Shown piece by piece: positions 45,274-53,166 of a stretch of DNA of 64,000 nt. The first letter of the stretch is position 1, and each line of letters begins with the position of its first letter. Source of the stretch: Paenibacillus sp. GTDB lineage: Bacteria; Bacillota; Bacilli; Paenibacillales; NBRC-103111. The stretch lies in the NCBI GenBank assembly GCA_031180825.1, contig JAPSLM010000002.1, positions 1 to 64,000 on the forward strand. The letters run 5' to 3'. The notes below the pieces were generated by a model. It saw only the letters and a program-made list of their open reading frames with translations. It was not told the origin of the DNA and did no database searches. The position numbers and the translations under genes were made by a program.

Positions 45274-45801
45274 ATGATCGTACTCGAAACCGACCGGCTG
45301 GTCCTTCGCCAGCAGACCATAGAGGATGCGGCGTTTATTCTGGAGCTTCTGAACGATCCTTCCTGGATACGGTATATCGGGGATAAAGGCGTGAGAACGC
45401 TTGATGACGCACGGAGCTTTATTATCAAGGGGCCGCTGAATATGTATGCCCGTTTCGGATTCGGATTTTACTTGACGGCATTGAAGGATGAGGGTACGCC
45501 GATCGGCATCTGCGGATTCGCGAAACGGGATTTCTTGGAGGATGTGGATATCGGGTATGCTTTTCTCCCCGAATTCCGGGGAAAAGGGTACGCCTTCGAG
45601 GCGGCTTCCGCCGCAATGGGGTATGCCCGATCCGAGCTGGGGCTAAAACGTATCGTGGCGATTACCTCTCAAGATAACCATGCCTCGGCTAAGCTGTTGG
45701 AAAAACTGGGGCTGCGTTTTGAAGGGTTGATCCCGTATGAGGATACGGAGGAAGTAGTGCGGCTCTATGCGATTGACGTCCGACACATGAGCGCCCGATG
45801 A
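45274..45801 (+). CDS. GNAT family N-acetyltransferase (RimJ/RimL-like)
   Basis: A 175-residue acetyltransferase. LETDRLVLRQQTIEDAAFIL at the start and IGYAFLPEFRGKGYAFEA (acetyl-CoA pyrophosphate loop RGKGYA) are typical of the RimJ/RimL group; NHASAKLLEKLGLRFEG is the conserved fourth motif. Members acetylate ribosomal protein N-termini or small amines, so the substrate is open. ATG 45274 lies eight bases after GGGG; an ATG 18 bases upstream sits in the terminator region. Confidence 0.88.
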   Translation: MIVLETDRLVLRQQTIEDAAFILELLNDPSWIRYIGDKGVRTLDDARSFIIKGPLNMYARFGFGFYLTALKDEGTPIGICGFAKRDFLEDVDIGYAFLPEFRGKGYAFEAASAAMGYARSELGLKRIVAITSQDNHASAKLLEKLGLRFEGLIPYEDTEEVVRLYAIDVRHMSAR

Positions 45802-45851
45802 CGGCCAGGCAGTCCGCATCCCCGATGAAGTCATGAGTGCTTGTCCCCCCA

Positions 45852-46052
45852 CTAATCCTGGCCGTTGGGGGGTTCCTTCCATTTTCTGGACAGGCGGGCA
45901 TATTCGTTCAAAGCATCGTCCAATTTTTTACTGGCCTCGATTACTTCGGGATCTACCAAGGATGTCTTGTTCCGGGATAGGACATTAAGCCCTATTCTAA
46001 GCTGTTCTATTTCTTTTAGCATGTCTGCAAGCAGCTTATTGATCTCGGACAT
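45852..46052 (-). CDS. Spo0E-like aspartyl-phosphate phosphatase
   Basis: A 66-residue protein with the Spo0E pattern: IEQLRIGLNVL, then DPEVIEASKKLDDALNEY, in which SKKLDDALNEY stands where Spo0E proteins have SQELD-x-I-N-x-Y. Such proteins remove phosphate from Spo0A-P and delay sporulation. ATG 46052 has only a weak upstream G-rich site; a longer frame exists but would overlap the Xre gene. It follows the Xre-type regulator gene on the same strand by 73 bases. The palindrome in that gap (46071-46090) matches the one at the Xre promoter, so it is probably repressed by that regulator. Confidence 0.8.
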   Translation of the reverse strand: MSEINKLLADMLKEIEQLRIGLNVLSRNKTSLVDPEVIEASKKLDDALNEYARLSRKWKEPPNGQD

Positions 46053-46070
46053 CGTACCCGTTTTGGCTTG

Positions 46071-46090
46071 ACTTAAGCTATAACTTAAGT
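46071..46090. promoter_or_regulatory. Operator upstream of the Spo0E-like gene
   Basis: ACTTAAGCTATAACTTAAGT, 18 of 20 positions symmetric, 19 bases before the Spo0E-like ATG. It matches the repeat in the promoter of the neighbouring Xre gene. Confidence 0.7.
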
Positions 46091-46125
46091 TTCCGGCCGG
46101 AGAATGAGCAAAGCTAATTTGCTCT

Positions 46126-46350
46126 TTACCGTTTACCTGTCTCCCATTCCCATTCAAAAAGATCATCCATGTTACAATTGAGGTAATCTGCCGCCATCTT
46201 CATCTTGAGAACGGATAGCTTGCTTTTCCCTTTGATGACTTGCGAAATGTAAGATTCAGTAACTCCCAAATGCTTTGCTAGATCTGCCTGTGTCCTGTTT
46301 GTCTGAGCCAGCAATTCAGGCAAACGGCTTCTCCCGAACCGGAGAGCCAA
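46126..46350 (-). CDS. Xre/Cro-type transcriptional regulator
   Basis: A 74-residue single-domain helix-turn-helix protein: LPELLAQTNRTQADLAKHLG, then TESYISQVIKGKSKLSVLKM and ADYLNCNMDDLFEWE. TTG 46350 has AAGGAGG seven bases before; an upstream in-frame TTG is too close to the ribosome site. Its promoter spacer is filled by an ACTTAAG palindrome, which implies self-repression, and the same palindrome precedes the Spo0E-like gene. The target set is inferred from these sites only. Confidence 0.83.
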   Translation of the reverse strand: MALRFGRSRLPELLAQTNRTQADLAKHLGVTESYISQVIKGKSKLSVLKMKMAADYLNCNMDDLFEWEWETGKR

Positions 46351-46383
46351 CAGCAATCCTCCTTTTGAGTGACTATGCTTTCT

Positions 46384-46413
46384 ATTATACTTAAGTCATA
46401 GCTAAAGTAGCAA
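46384..46413 (-). promoter_or_regulatory. Xre gene promoter with operator in the spacer
   Basis: Minus strand TTGCTA (46408-46413), an 18-base spacer and TATAAT (46384-46389). The operator ACTTAAGTCATAGCTAAAGT (46389-46408) occupies the whole spacer. Confidence 0.7.
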
Positions 46414-46531
46414 TAGAAGCAAAGACCGGGGGGATTTTCAGGCTTCGGTTCGGGCGAAGAATCAGTTATAATGGATGGCAGCGGAAAAGGCGGTCCCGAA
46501 GGGCCGCCCGGTTAAGTATTGAGGTCGTGCC

Positions 46532-46759
46532 TTATCTTGTGAATTTGCCTGCAAGCTGCTGCTCGGCGATTTGAACCAGACGACGAGTGATATGGCCCCC
46601 GATCGCCCCAGTATCACGGGTGGCCATGAAGCCATAGTAACCGTCTTGAGGAATTTGAATGCCCAGCTCTTGAGCAACTTCATACTTCAGCTGATCCAAA
46701 GCTTGGTTCGCTTGAGGTACGACCAATTGGTTGCTGCTGCGGGATTGTCCTGCGCCCAT
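46532..46759 (-). CDS. Alpha/beta-type small acid-soluble spore protein (SASP)
   Basis: A 75-residue DNA-coating spore protein. LVVPQANQALDQLKYEVAQE is the first conserved helix and carries the GPR protease cleavage region; GAIGGHITRRLVQIAEQQL is the second. GGAGGTG precedes ATG 46759; an ATG three codons upstream overlaps this site. It is closely related to the SASP at 52843-53070 and has a sigma-G-like promoter. Confidence 0.93.
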   Translation of the reverse strand: MGAGQSRSSNQLVVPQANQALDQLKYEVAQELGIQIPQDGYYGFMATRDTGAIGGHITRRLVQIAEQQLAGKFTR

Positions 46760-46782
46760 CGATATCACCTCCGTTCACTAGG

Positions 46783-46811
46783 TAGTATGTTCCACGCAAA
46801 AGAATATACAC
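46783..46811 (-). promoter_or_regulatory. Sigma-G-like promoter of the SASP gene
   Basis: Minus strand CATACTA (46783-46789) fits the forespore -10 CATNNTA. Upstream are overlapping -35 candidates GTGTA at 17 bases and GTATA at 15 bases. Confidence 0.5.
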
Positions 46812-46858
46812 GGATTGGAAATTGGTAAATGTGACCACCGAATCGGGGAGGGATTGCT

Positions 46859-47338
46859 TTGGGATTTTTGCTGGAGTGCGGCAATTGGTCCTTCGATGCG
46901 GACCTGCAAATCGTGCATGCCGACGTTAAACTTGAGATTGACGGCGAAACGCTGATCGACGAACCGCTGTGCATCGACGTAGGGCTGCCGGCGCTGCTGC
47001 TCAGTGCCCATGAAGATGTGGAGCCGTTTCGGTGGGCGCCGGCGGACGAATGGCGGCGCGTGCCGTTCTTCTGCTGCGGCTGCGGCGATCCGGAATGCCG
47101 GGCGTTCTCGTTCATCGTACGGCACAAGGCCGACGGCCGGTTGGAATTGACGGAAGTGGAGGAACGGGAGGGGAGAGCTCCCCGCCAATTGGGCACGTAT
47201 CATATCGATCGGTCGGATTACGCCAGGCAGGTAAGAGCGATCGGGGAGACGTTTTTGCGGTTTGTCGAACATTTGGATTACCGGCCCTATTTCAAGGATA
47301 CCGTCGAAACGGTAAAGCAGCAGCTGGCCCGGGGCTAG
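46859..47338 (+). CDS. Cysteine-containing protein of unknown function
   Basis: A 159-residue soluble protein. FFCCGCGDPECRAFSF looks like a possible metal-binding or redox cluster of Cys. N-terminal beta-rich GNWSFDADLQIVHADVKLEI and a C-terminal helical end. TTG 46859 has GGGAGG seven bases upstream. It converges with the small coiled-coil gene, their stop codons overlapping by four bases. I do not recognise a family. Confidence 0.75.
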   Translation: MGFLLECGNWSFDADLQIVHADVKLEIDGETLIDEPLCIDVGLPALLLSAHEDVEPFRWAPADEWRRVPFFCCGCGDPECRAFSFIVRHKADGRLELTEVEEREGRAPRQLGTYHIDRSDYARQVRAIGETFLRFVEHLDYRPYFKDTVETVKQQLARG

Positions 47339-47496
47339 TCGTTATTTTTCGGCTTCTTGAGCGCTTCTATCCGCTTCATTAAGGCAGTCATTTCCTTTTC
47401 CAGTTTTTCCATGTCACGGAACATCGTTTTCATCGCTTTGTCCTCGGTCAATAATTTGGTTATCCCGTTGAACCAATCCGATTTGCTGATGCTCAT
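47335..47496 (-). CDS. Small coiled-coil protein
   Basis: A 53-residue protein, MSISKSDWFNGITKLLTED then a heptad-rich MFRDMEKLEKEMTALMKRIE and a Lys-rich end. The ATG at 47496 has a modest GGCAGG upstream. Its stop overlaps the stop of the convergent gene at 46859-47338. Unknown function. Confidence 0.55.
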   Translation of the reverse strand: MSISKSDWFNGITKLLTEDKAMKTMFRDMEKLEKEMTALMKRIEALKKPKNND

Positions 47497-47673
47497 CTGT
47501 CCAGCCTGCCTTTCGTCGGTCGCTTTGTATATCGTACGAAGAAAAGCGCGGCAGGTGTGCGGTTTCGGACCCGAAACGGAGAAAAGGCTGAAGCCCGAAT
47601 CGGCGGCTTGGCAAGCCATTAGCTGCTATTTGCTAAGGACTTGGAATTATAGACCCGCGTAGAAAATAAAGGG

Positions 47674-47720
47674 AAAGGCCCGCGCCATCCGGTTTCGTTC
47701 CGGACTGTCCGCGAGCCTTT
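47674..47720 (-). terminator. Terminator after galM
   Basis: AAAGGCCCGCG / CGCGAGCCTTT outer stem with an inner CCGG hairpin; read on the minus strand it is followed by CCCTTTATTTTC. Confidence 0.65.
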
Positions 47721-47741
47721 TGCCTTTTTCAAGCAAATGAT

Positions 47742-48695
47742 TTATTTATAAGCGACCTCCAGCTTTACTTCCAGCTCCAGCGAGCCTCCCGGTTCGATGG
47801 CGCGGAAGCCCGTCACCTCGGCCGGCTGATCGATATTCGGCGCGTTGGTGACCCAAGTGTAAGGCTCCAGACAGATGAAATCCCGGGCCTCGCCTTTTGT
47901 ATAGATGACCCATTGTTTGAAAAGATCGGAGCCGCTGTACCGGATATCCGCTTTCGGTCCGGACAGCACGGCGAGGCAAGGGTAATCCCCGATTTGGAAC
48001 ACGGTGTCCATGTCATAGCCTTTCAGCACGTCGCCTTCGGGAAGCTTCGCGTACTTTTCGCCTAGCGGCGCGATATGGCCGAGCGGAACGTTCGCTTCGT
48101 CCAGCTCCCAGATGCCGCTCGCCGGCAGCTGAAGCGTCCAGTTCTCCGGTTCGCCGTCCAGCAAAAACCACGTATGCAGCCCGTAGCCGAACGGAGCGGA
48201 CGTCTTCCCGTGGTTGGTCGCCTTCAGCAGGTGGCGGAGCGTGGTGCCCCGCAGCTCGTAAGTCACCTCAAGCTCCAGCTCGTGTGGAAATTGATGTTGC
48301 ACGTGTGCATCATCGACCAGACGAAAAACGGACGTGATGTAAACGGCATCGTCCTTTTCGCCGGTGGCAAGCACCGTCCAGGGCTGGCTCTTGATCACGC
48401 CGTGAATATGATTGCCTTGCACGTTGTTGATCTCCAATTGGTAGCTGCGGCCCTCGAACGTAAAGCGGCCTTCGCGGATGCGGTTCGGCGGCATCAGAAT
48501 CGGCGTGCCGTATTGCACCGGCTCGGCTGCCAACGCGGCCGGCGAAGCCGGGACGCGAAGCATTTCACGATTCAGCGTTTTGTCCCAAATGCTGTAGACG
48601 TTATTGCCGACGGCCGGACAAATGCTGACGATCAGGTGGTCGTTTTCGAGCGTGTAGGCGGGTGTTCCCTGCCAATCGATTTGTTTAATCATCAT
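47742..48695 (-). CDS. galM: Aldose 1-epimerase family protein
   Basis: A 317-residue mutarotase-fold protein. Catalytic residues are in place: NHIHGVI (first His), YGLHTWF (second His) and CLEPYTW (base Glu), plus PNRIREGRF. GalM enzymes interconvert the alpha and beta anomers of galactose/glucose; paralogues in the family act on other sugars, so the exact substrate is uncertain. AAAGGAGA lies nine bases before the ATG at 48695, which is directly followed by a second ATG. The longer frame upstream is not supported. Confidence 0.88.
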   Translation of the reverse strand: MMIKQIDWQGTPAYTLENDHLIVSICPAVGNNVYSIWDKTLNREMLRVPASPAALAAEPVQYGTPILMPPNRIREGRFTFEGRSYQLEINNVQGNHIHGVIKSQPWTVLATGEKDDAVYITSVFRLVDDAHVQHQFPHELELEVTYELRGTTLRHLLKATNHGKTSAPFGYGLHTWFLLDGEPENWTLQLPASGIWELDEANVPLGHIAPLGEKYAKLPEGDVLKGYDMDTVFQIGDYPCLAVLSGPKADIRYSGSDLFKQWVIYTKGEARDFICLEPYTWVTNAPNIDQPAEVTGFRAIEPGGSLELEVKLEVAYK

Positions 48696-48795
48696 TTCGA
48701 AAGTTCTCCTTTGTCCGGTAAAATAATCCGATCGTAAATCGCTTCCATTGTACCAGAGGGAGCCGGGGACTGTCACCCCGGCAATATCGTTCGGA

Positions 48796-49767
48796 TCATG
48801 CGCCGAAATCGAAGTTCGGGTATACGTACGGCGCTTTGGCCGGCTCGGCCTTGGCGATGCTCTCCACCTTCAGCATCATGATATCGGCATCGTTCAGCTT
48901 CGTTTTTTGAATCGTGCCGGTGACCGTTACCCAGCTGTCGGCGGCCAGCGTGTTGGCCCGGTCGTATTCGGCCAGCACCCCGAACGGCGCGGCATCCGCG
49001 GAGCAGCATTGGATGGAGAAGCGAGCCACGACGAATTGGTTGCTCTTCATCTCTTCCTGCCGGTAAACGAAGCCGGTAAGCTGCAGTTTTTTGCCGACGA
49101 ACCGGTCGAGATACAGATCGACGGACGTCAGCGTCTCGATGAACAATTCTTCCTTCACCGTAATCAAATCGGATTTGTAGAGCTGCTTTGCATAATTGGC
49201 GTATTGCCGGGTAAATTTATCCGCGGGGAAAAGTTCCCCGTCCGCAGGCGCTGCCGCCTGGGCTCCGGGGAGTTGAACGCTTGGCGCAGCGGGGGCTGCA
49301 TTCGTTCCGTCCGCAGGGGTTGACGAGCCGCCGGTCCCGCTCTCCGCGCCGCTTCCGGCGGCCTCGCCGTCTTTTTTTACCGAGCTCGCGCTGCTGAGAT
49401 TCATCCCTTTCTTGGCGGCGAGACTGCTGCCCATCGTGCTGTCCGGAAGCAGAAAGCCCAGCAGGAGCGGGAAAAAAAACACCCCGTACACGACGATGTT
49501 TTTGAACAGGGATCGCGGCGGAGCGTGATCATGGTCGCAACCGCAGACGGCCGCGGCCCGGCCGCGCCAAGCGCGGAGCGTGAAGTAAAGCTGATAGGCG
49601 GCGACGGCATACAGGGCGACAGCCGACCATTTGACGTAGTCGACCATCCGGGGCGCGATGTACAGCAGAATGCCGCCGGTCTTGACCAGATAGGCGATGT
49701 AGACGGCGAAGCCGAGCAGAATAATGGTTTTCAAAGCGTGATGCAGGGCCAATACCCGAGAGCTCAC
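48796..49767 (-). CDS. TIGR03943 family (YcgQ-type) putative permease subunit
   Basis: A 323-residue protein with N-terminal membrane segments (TIILLGFAVYIAYLV, VALYAVAAYQLYF, IVVYGVFFFPLLLGFL), a low-complexity Ala/Gly/Ser/Pro linker (about 140-180) and a C-terminal beta-rich domain with a KKLQLTGFVYRQEEM segment and RFSIQCCSADAAPFG. A CGCDHDH stretch between the second and third membrane segments could bind metal. GTG 49767 has AAAAGGAG eight bases before. It follows the permease gene by 33 bases. The pair is conserved together across bacteria; a role in metal or small-molecule transport is inferred. Confidence 0.85.
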   Translation of the reverse strand: MSSRVLALHHALKTIILLGFAVYIAYLVKTGGILLYIAPRMVDYVKWSAVALYAVAAYQLYFTLRAWRGRAAAVCGCDHDHAPPRSLFKNIVVYGVFFFPLLLGFLLPDSTMGSSLAAKKGMNLSSASSVKKDGEAAGSGAESGTGGSSTPADGTNAAPAAPSVQLPGAQAAAPADGELFPADKFTRQYANYAKQLYKSDLITVKEELFIETLTSVDLYLDRFVGKKLQLTGFVYRQEEMKSNQFVVARFSIQCCSADAAPFGVLAEYDRANTLAADSWVTVTGTIQKTKLNDADIMMLKVESIAKAEPAKAPYVYPNFDFGA

Positions 49768-49800
49768 GGCACACACTCCTTTTCGCCTTGTTGGATGAGC

Positions 49801-50952
49801 TTACATGAAAAAAATCCGTTCGTACAGCAGCGATGCGGCGAGAACGACCATAATCACCAGTGCGGACAGCAGGAGCACAAAGCGGGCGCGGAAAGCCGAC
49901 AGCAGCATCAGCGTGCTTTTTAAATCGAGCATCGGGCCGAAAACGAGAAACGTCAGCAGCGAGCCCGTCGAGAAGGTCGCGGCAAACGACGAAGCGACGA
50001 AAGCATCCGAGGTGGAGCAGAGCGACGAGACGTACCCGAGCCCCATCATGAACAGGTGGGAGGCAAAATCGCCTTGGCCGATGGACACGAGACTTTCGCG
50101 CGCGACCCATGTTTGAATGAGTGCTGTCAGAAAGGCGCCGAAAATCAAATATTTGCCCATTTCGAAAAACTCGTCCGAGGCGTGCCCGAGAACGCCGGAC
50201 AAACGGCCGGCGCGGCTGCGGCCATGCCCGTGCGCAGGATCATGATGCTCGTGGCCGTGAGCATATGTATGGTCGTGCCGGCACACATGAACATGCTCGT
50301 GGCTGTGGTCGTGCCCATGTTTATGCCCGTCCGCGTGCGCGCTATGCCCGAGCTCGTGCCCGTTTCGGGGTGTACCGTATCCGTTGGCGCTCAGATCTGC
50401 TGCCGCCCCGCGGATCGGATTGCGCTTCACGAACCGGTAGACGATAAGGCCGATCGCCGCCGCAACGGCGAAGGCGAGCGCCATCCGGGAATAGGCGATC
50501 TCCGGACGCGAGCGGAACGCCATGAAGGTTGCCGCGTACACTACGGGATTGATAATCGGACCGGCAAGAATGAAAACGACGGCCGCGTAGACCGGCATTC
50601 CCTTCAGCACCAGCCGGCGGATGACCGGCACCATACCGCATTCGCACAGCGGAAAAATAATGCCGACGACGCAGGCGAACAGGATGCCGAGCACCGGATT
50701 TTTCGGCGTCAGCCGGCGGATGGTTTGCTCGGACACGAACATTTGAAGCAGAGCGGACACCAGCACGCCGAGCAGGACGAACGGCAGCGCTTCGAGGATA
50801 ATGCTGATGAACAGCGTTTTGAAATTTTGCATCCCGGCACTGCTTAAAAAGGACATGTCCGGCGGCTGCTTTTGCGTATAAATGAGAACCAGCATCAGGA
50901 TGCATAGGACGGCGAGAATGTTCGCGACCCACCGTTGGACAATGGTTTGCAA
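49801..50952 (-). CDS. YraQ/DUF318-type permease with a His-rich loop
   Basis: A 383-residue polytopic protein of the permease family COG0701. FPLCECGMVPVIRRLVLKGM and LGYVSSLCSTSDAFVASSFA are the duplicated family motifs with conserved Cys. Between them, residues about 190-245 are His-rich (HGHDHSHEHVHVCRHDHTYA). The family is thought to move small solutes or metal species across the membrane, but no substrate is firmly established. It is first in the operon with the TIGR03943 gene; the promoter carries a Zur-like box. Confidence 0.85.
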   Translation of the reverse strand: MQTIVQRWVANILAVLCILMLVLIYTQKQPPDMSFLSSAGMQNFKTLFISIILEALPFVLLGVLVSALLQMFVSEQTIRRLTPKNPVLGILFACVVGIIFPLCECGMVPVIRRLVLKGMPVYAAVVFILAGPIINPVVYAATFMAFRSRPEIAYSRMALAFAVAAAIGLIVYRFVKRNPIRGAAADLSANGYGTPRNGHELGHSAHADGHKHGHDHSHEHVHVCRHDHTYAHGHEHHDPAHGHGRSRAGRLSGVLGHASDEFFEMGKYLIFGAFLTALIQTWVARESLVSIGQGDFASHLFMMGLGYVSSLCSTSDAFVASSFAATFSTGSLLTFLVFGPMLDLKSTLMLLSAFRARFVLLLSALVIMVVLAASLLYERIFFM

Positions 50953-50972
50953 AGGGCATATCTCCTTCTTGT

Positions 50973-50987
50973 TCGTAATTATTATTA
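50973..50987. promoter_or_regulatory. Zur-like box at the permease promoter
   Basis: TCGTAATTATTATTA matches the Bacillus Zur consensus TCGTAATNATTACGA except at two positions in the right half. It overlaps a minus strand TATAAT (50984-50989), 21 bases upstream of the permease start. Confidence 0.5.
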
Positions 50988-51094
50988 TATAGTATGCGAT
51001 TCGCTTCGTACATAGGACAAGATTTTGAGAGTTGATGCGGGTATGGAAAAGCGCGTGGCTGCGGCTGTTGGAAAGTCATGCTCCGATTTCGAGG

Positions 51095-51124
51095 TTGACA
51101 ACGGGGATATCGTTTAGGTAAAAT
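51095..51124 (+). promoter_or_regulatory. trpS promoter
   Basis: TTGACA (51095-51100), an 18-base spacer, TAAAAT (51119-51124), just upstream of the T-box leader. Confidence 0.75.
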
Positions 51125-51129
51125 GACGT

Positions 51130-51432
51130 CTAATAAGAGCGATGACGGGAATAAGTAGGCGGCAGGCAAGCTCTCCAGAGAGCCGGTGGGTGGTGCGAAC
51201 CGGCGGGCGGCTGCCGGACGAATGGGTCCCTGAGCTGAAGGTTGAACGTGCGCAGACGCACCCGGGCCCGGGAAGCTTCGTTACAGCGTTGCGCGCCGGT
51301 AGGCCGATCCGGTTTCCTCCCCGTTACAGGAGGCTGAAGGCCCGCGGTGTCTGTTCCGGACGGCACGTTGCGGGTAAATTAGGGTGGCACCACGGTCTCT
51401 CGTCCCTTGCGGCGGGAGGCCTTTTTGGTTTT
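51130..51432 (+). ncRNA. T-box leader of trpS
   Basis: A tRNA-sensing 5' leader. It contains the conserved AGAGAGCCGGTGGGTGG.TGCGAACCGGC of Stem I (around 51175-51203), a TGG Trp specifier codon at 51223-51225 in GAATGGGTCCCTGAGC, and the T-box sequence AGGGTGGCACCACG (51381-51394). A terminator stem follows (about 51395-51425) with a T-rich tail. Uncharged tRNA-Trp should stabilise the antiterminator and allow trpS transcription. Exact helix boundaries are not resolved by eye. Confidence 0.92.
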
Positions 51433-51478
51433 TTCGGAATGCTTACAAGCGAGATAAGAAAAGGAGGCGGACAGAAAA

Positions 51479-52468
51479 ATGTCCAAATTGAGAGTATTAT
51501 CCGGCATGCAGCCCAGCGGTCAATTGACGCTCGGCAACTATATCGGCGCATTGAAAAACTACGTGAAGCTTCAACATACGCACGATTGCTATTTTATGGT
51601 GGTGGATCTGCACGCTGTCACGGTGCCGCAGGAGCCCGAAAAGCTGAAGGATCAGTCGGAAGCCGTCGCTGCGCTGTATTTGGCTGCGGGCATCGACCCG
51701 AACGTGGCCACCGTTTTTCTGCAATCGACTGTCTCGGCGCATGCCGAGCTCGGCTGGCTGCTGACGACGCTCACCTATATGGGCGAGCTGGAGCGCATGA
51801 CGCAGTTTAAAGACAAATCTGCGGGCAAGGAATCCGTCGGAGCCGGCCTGTTCACTTATCCGTCGCTGATGGCCGCCGATATTTTGCTGTACGATACGGC
51901 GCTTGTTCCGGTCGGCGACGACCAGACCCAGCACTTGGAGCTGACGCGCGATTTGGCGCACCGGTTTAACCAGCGCTACGGCGAGACCTTTGCGATTCCG
52001 AAGGGCTATTTCCCGGAAGTGGGCGCGCGGATCATGTCGCTGGACGACGCATCCAAGAAGATGAGCAAGAGCAGCCCGAACGCCGGCAGCTTCATTGCGA
52101 TGCTGGACGCTCCGGACGTCATCCGCAAAAAAATAAGCCGGGCCGTGACCGACTCGGGGCGGGAAGTGAAGTTCGACCCGCAAAACAAGCCGGAGGTCAG
52201 CAACCTGATCAGTATTTATGCCCAGTGCGCGGACAAGACGATTGCGGAGATCGAGGCGCAGTACGAAGGGCAAGGCTATGGGCCGTTCAAGAAGGATTTG
52301 GCCGAAGCGGTCGTAGCTGCGTTGGAGCCGATCCAGCAGCGGTATGCGGAGATCCGCGGCTCGGGCGAGCTGTACGATGTTTTGCGTCAAGGCAAAGAGC
52401 GCGCGGCAGCGCAGGCGGAGCACGTGCTGAAGCGGGTAAAAGAAAAAATGGGCTACGTCGTTTTGTAG
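51479..52468 (+). CDS. trpS: Tryptophanyl-tRNA synthetase
   Basis: A 329-residue class I aminoacyl-tRNA synthetase. PSGQLTLGNYIGAL holds the HIGH-equivalent motif and DDASKKMSKSSPNAG the KMSKS loop. Other TrpRS features: CYFMVVDLHAVT near the start and PVGDDQTQHLELTRDLAHRF. Length is normal. AAAAGGAGG precedes the ATG, and the T-box leader with a TGG specifier confirms the amino acid. Confidence 0.97.
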   Translation: MSKLRVLSGMQPSGQLTLGNYIGALKNYVKLQHTHDCYFMVVDLHAVTVPQEPEKLKDQSEAVAALYLAAGIDPNVATVFLQSTVSAHAELGWLLTTLTYMGELERMTQFKDKSAGKESVGAGLFTYPSLMAADILLYDTALVPVGDDQTQHLELTRDLAHRFNQRYGETFAIPKGYFPEVGARIMSLDDASKKMSKSSPNAGSFIAMLDAPDVIRKKISRAVTDSGREVKFDPQNKPEVSNLISIYAQCADKTIAEIEAQYEGQGYGPFKKDLAEAVVAALEPIQQRYAEIRGSGELYDVLRQGKERAAAQAEHVLKRVKEKMGYVVL

Positions 52469-52480
52469 CCCATCCCCGGG

Positions 52481-52516
52481 GCTTGTCCGGACGAACATCC
52501 TTCGTCCCGGGCAAGC
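52481..52516 (+). terminator. Terminator after trpS
   Basis: GCTTG.CCGGACGAA / TTCGTC..GG.CAAGC stem in the convergent gap; short T tail. Confidence 0.65.
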
Positions 52517-52518
52517 TC

Positions 52519-52695
52519 TTATTCGTTCCGTTTTCTCAGTTTGGCTTTTACGATAAAACCGGCTCCGATAAACAGCACCGACAACAAGCCGAACAGCGCA
52601 GCCATCCAAGGCTTTCCCGTGGCCATGAAGAAGCTGATGCACGCGAGAAGCGCCGTGCCCCCGAAGGCAAAAAACAACCCTAAACCTTTGGTCAT
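52519..52695 (-). CDS. Small two-helix membrane protein (DUF5325/YlaF-like)
   Basis: A 58-residue protein with two hydrophobic segments (LGLFFAFGGTALLACISFFM and MAALFGLLSVLFIGAGFIV) and a basic tail KAKLRKRNE, the layout of YlaF/DUF5325 proteins. ATG 52695 lies 11 bases after AGGCAGG. It converges with trpS. Family assignment is by pattern only. Confidence 0.6.
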   Translation of the reverse strand: MTKGLGLFFAFGGTALLACISFFMATGKPWMAALFGLLSVLFIGAGFIVKAKLRKRNE

Positions 52696-52756
52696 GACGG
52701 GACACACCTGCCTTTCCGATAAAATTTGAAACTGTGATCGATTTTTTCAAATGGGA

Positions 52757-52785
52757 GTATAAGTTCGGGCATACGACGCATAATA
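52757..52785 (+). promoter_or_regulatory. Sigma-G-type promoter of the second SASP gene
   Basis: GTATA (52757-52761), a 17-base spacer and CATAATA (52779-52785), fitting the forespore GNATR / CATNHTA pattern. An AGCTTGCAAGCTTGCA direct repeat follows, around 52786-52802. Confidence 0.65.
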
Positions 52786-52842
52786 AGCTTGCAAGCTTGC
52801 AAATACATCAAAGACATCATCCCATTGAAAGGAGTGCTGAAC

Positions 52843-53070
52843 ATGGGTGCAGGACAATCCCGCAGCAGCAATCAATTAGTTGTACCTCAAGCAAACCAAG
52901 CTTTGGAGCAATTGAAATTTGAGGTTGCTCAAGAACTGGGTATTCAAATTCCGCAAGACGGCTACTACGGTTACATGGCTTCCCGCGACACAGGCGCAAT
53001 CGGTGGTCACATTACCCGCCGCTTGGTCCAAATCGCCGAGCAAGCCATTTCCGGCGGCGCAATCCGCTAA
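52843..53070 (+). CDS. Alpha/beta-type small acid-soluble spore protein (SASP)
   Basis: A 75-residue SASP, nearly the same as the one at 46532-46759: LVVPQANQALEQLKFEVAQE and GAIGGHITRRLVQIAEQAI. Most differences are conservative (D/E, Y/F) or at the C-terminal end. GAAAGGAG is upstream of ATG 52843; the frame extends further up but into the promoter. It has its own sigma-G-type promoter and a terminator (53103-53132), so it is a monocistronic forespore gene. Confidence 0.95.
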   Translation: MGAGQSRSSNQLVVPQANQALEQLKFEVAQELGIQIPQDGYYGYMASRDTGAIGGHITRRLVQIAEQAISGGAIR

Positions 53071-53102
53071 CCGTAGGCTTTGGAACAAAGCTTCATGAAT
53101 AT

Positions 53103-53132
53103 AAGCTCAAGGAGCCATCCTTGAGCTTTTTT
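53103..53132 (+). terminator. Terminator of the second SASP gene
   Basis: AAGCTCAAGG / CCTTGAGCTT stem, six-base loop, TTTTTT. Confidence 0.85.
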
Positions 53133-53166
53133 CCATGCGCCGGACAAGAGGAGGATGAGCCCGCCG

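Noticed and set aside
52786-52802. AGCTTGCA direct repeat as a CRISPR or mobile-element end
   Set aside because: Only two eight-base units directly adjacent; no spacer or array structure.
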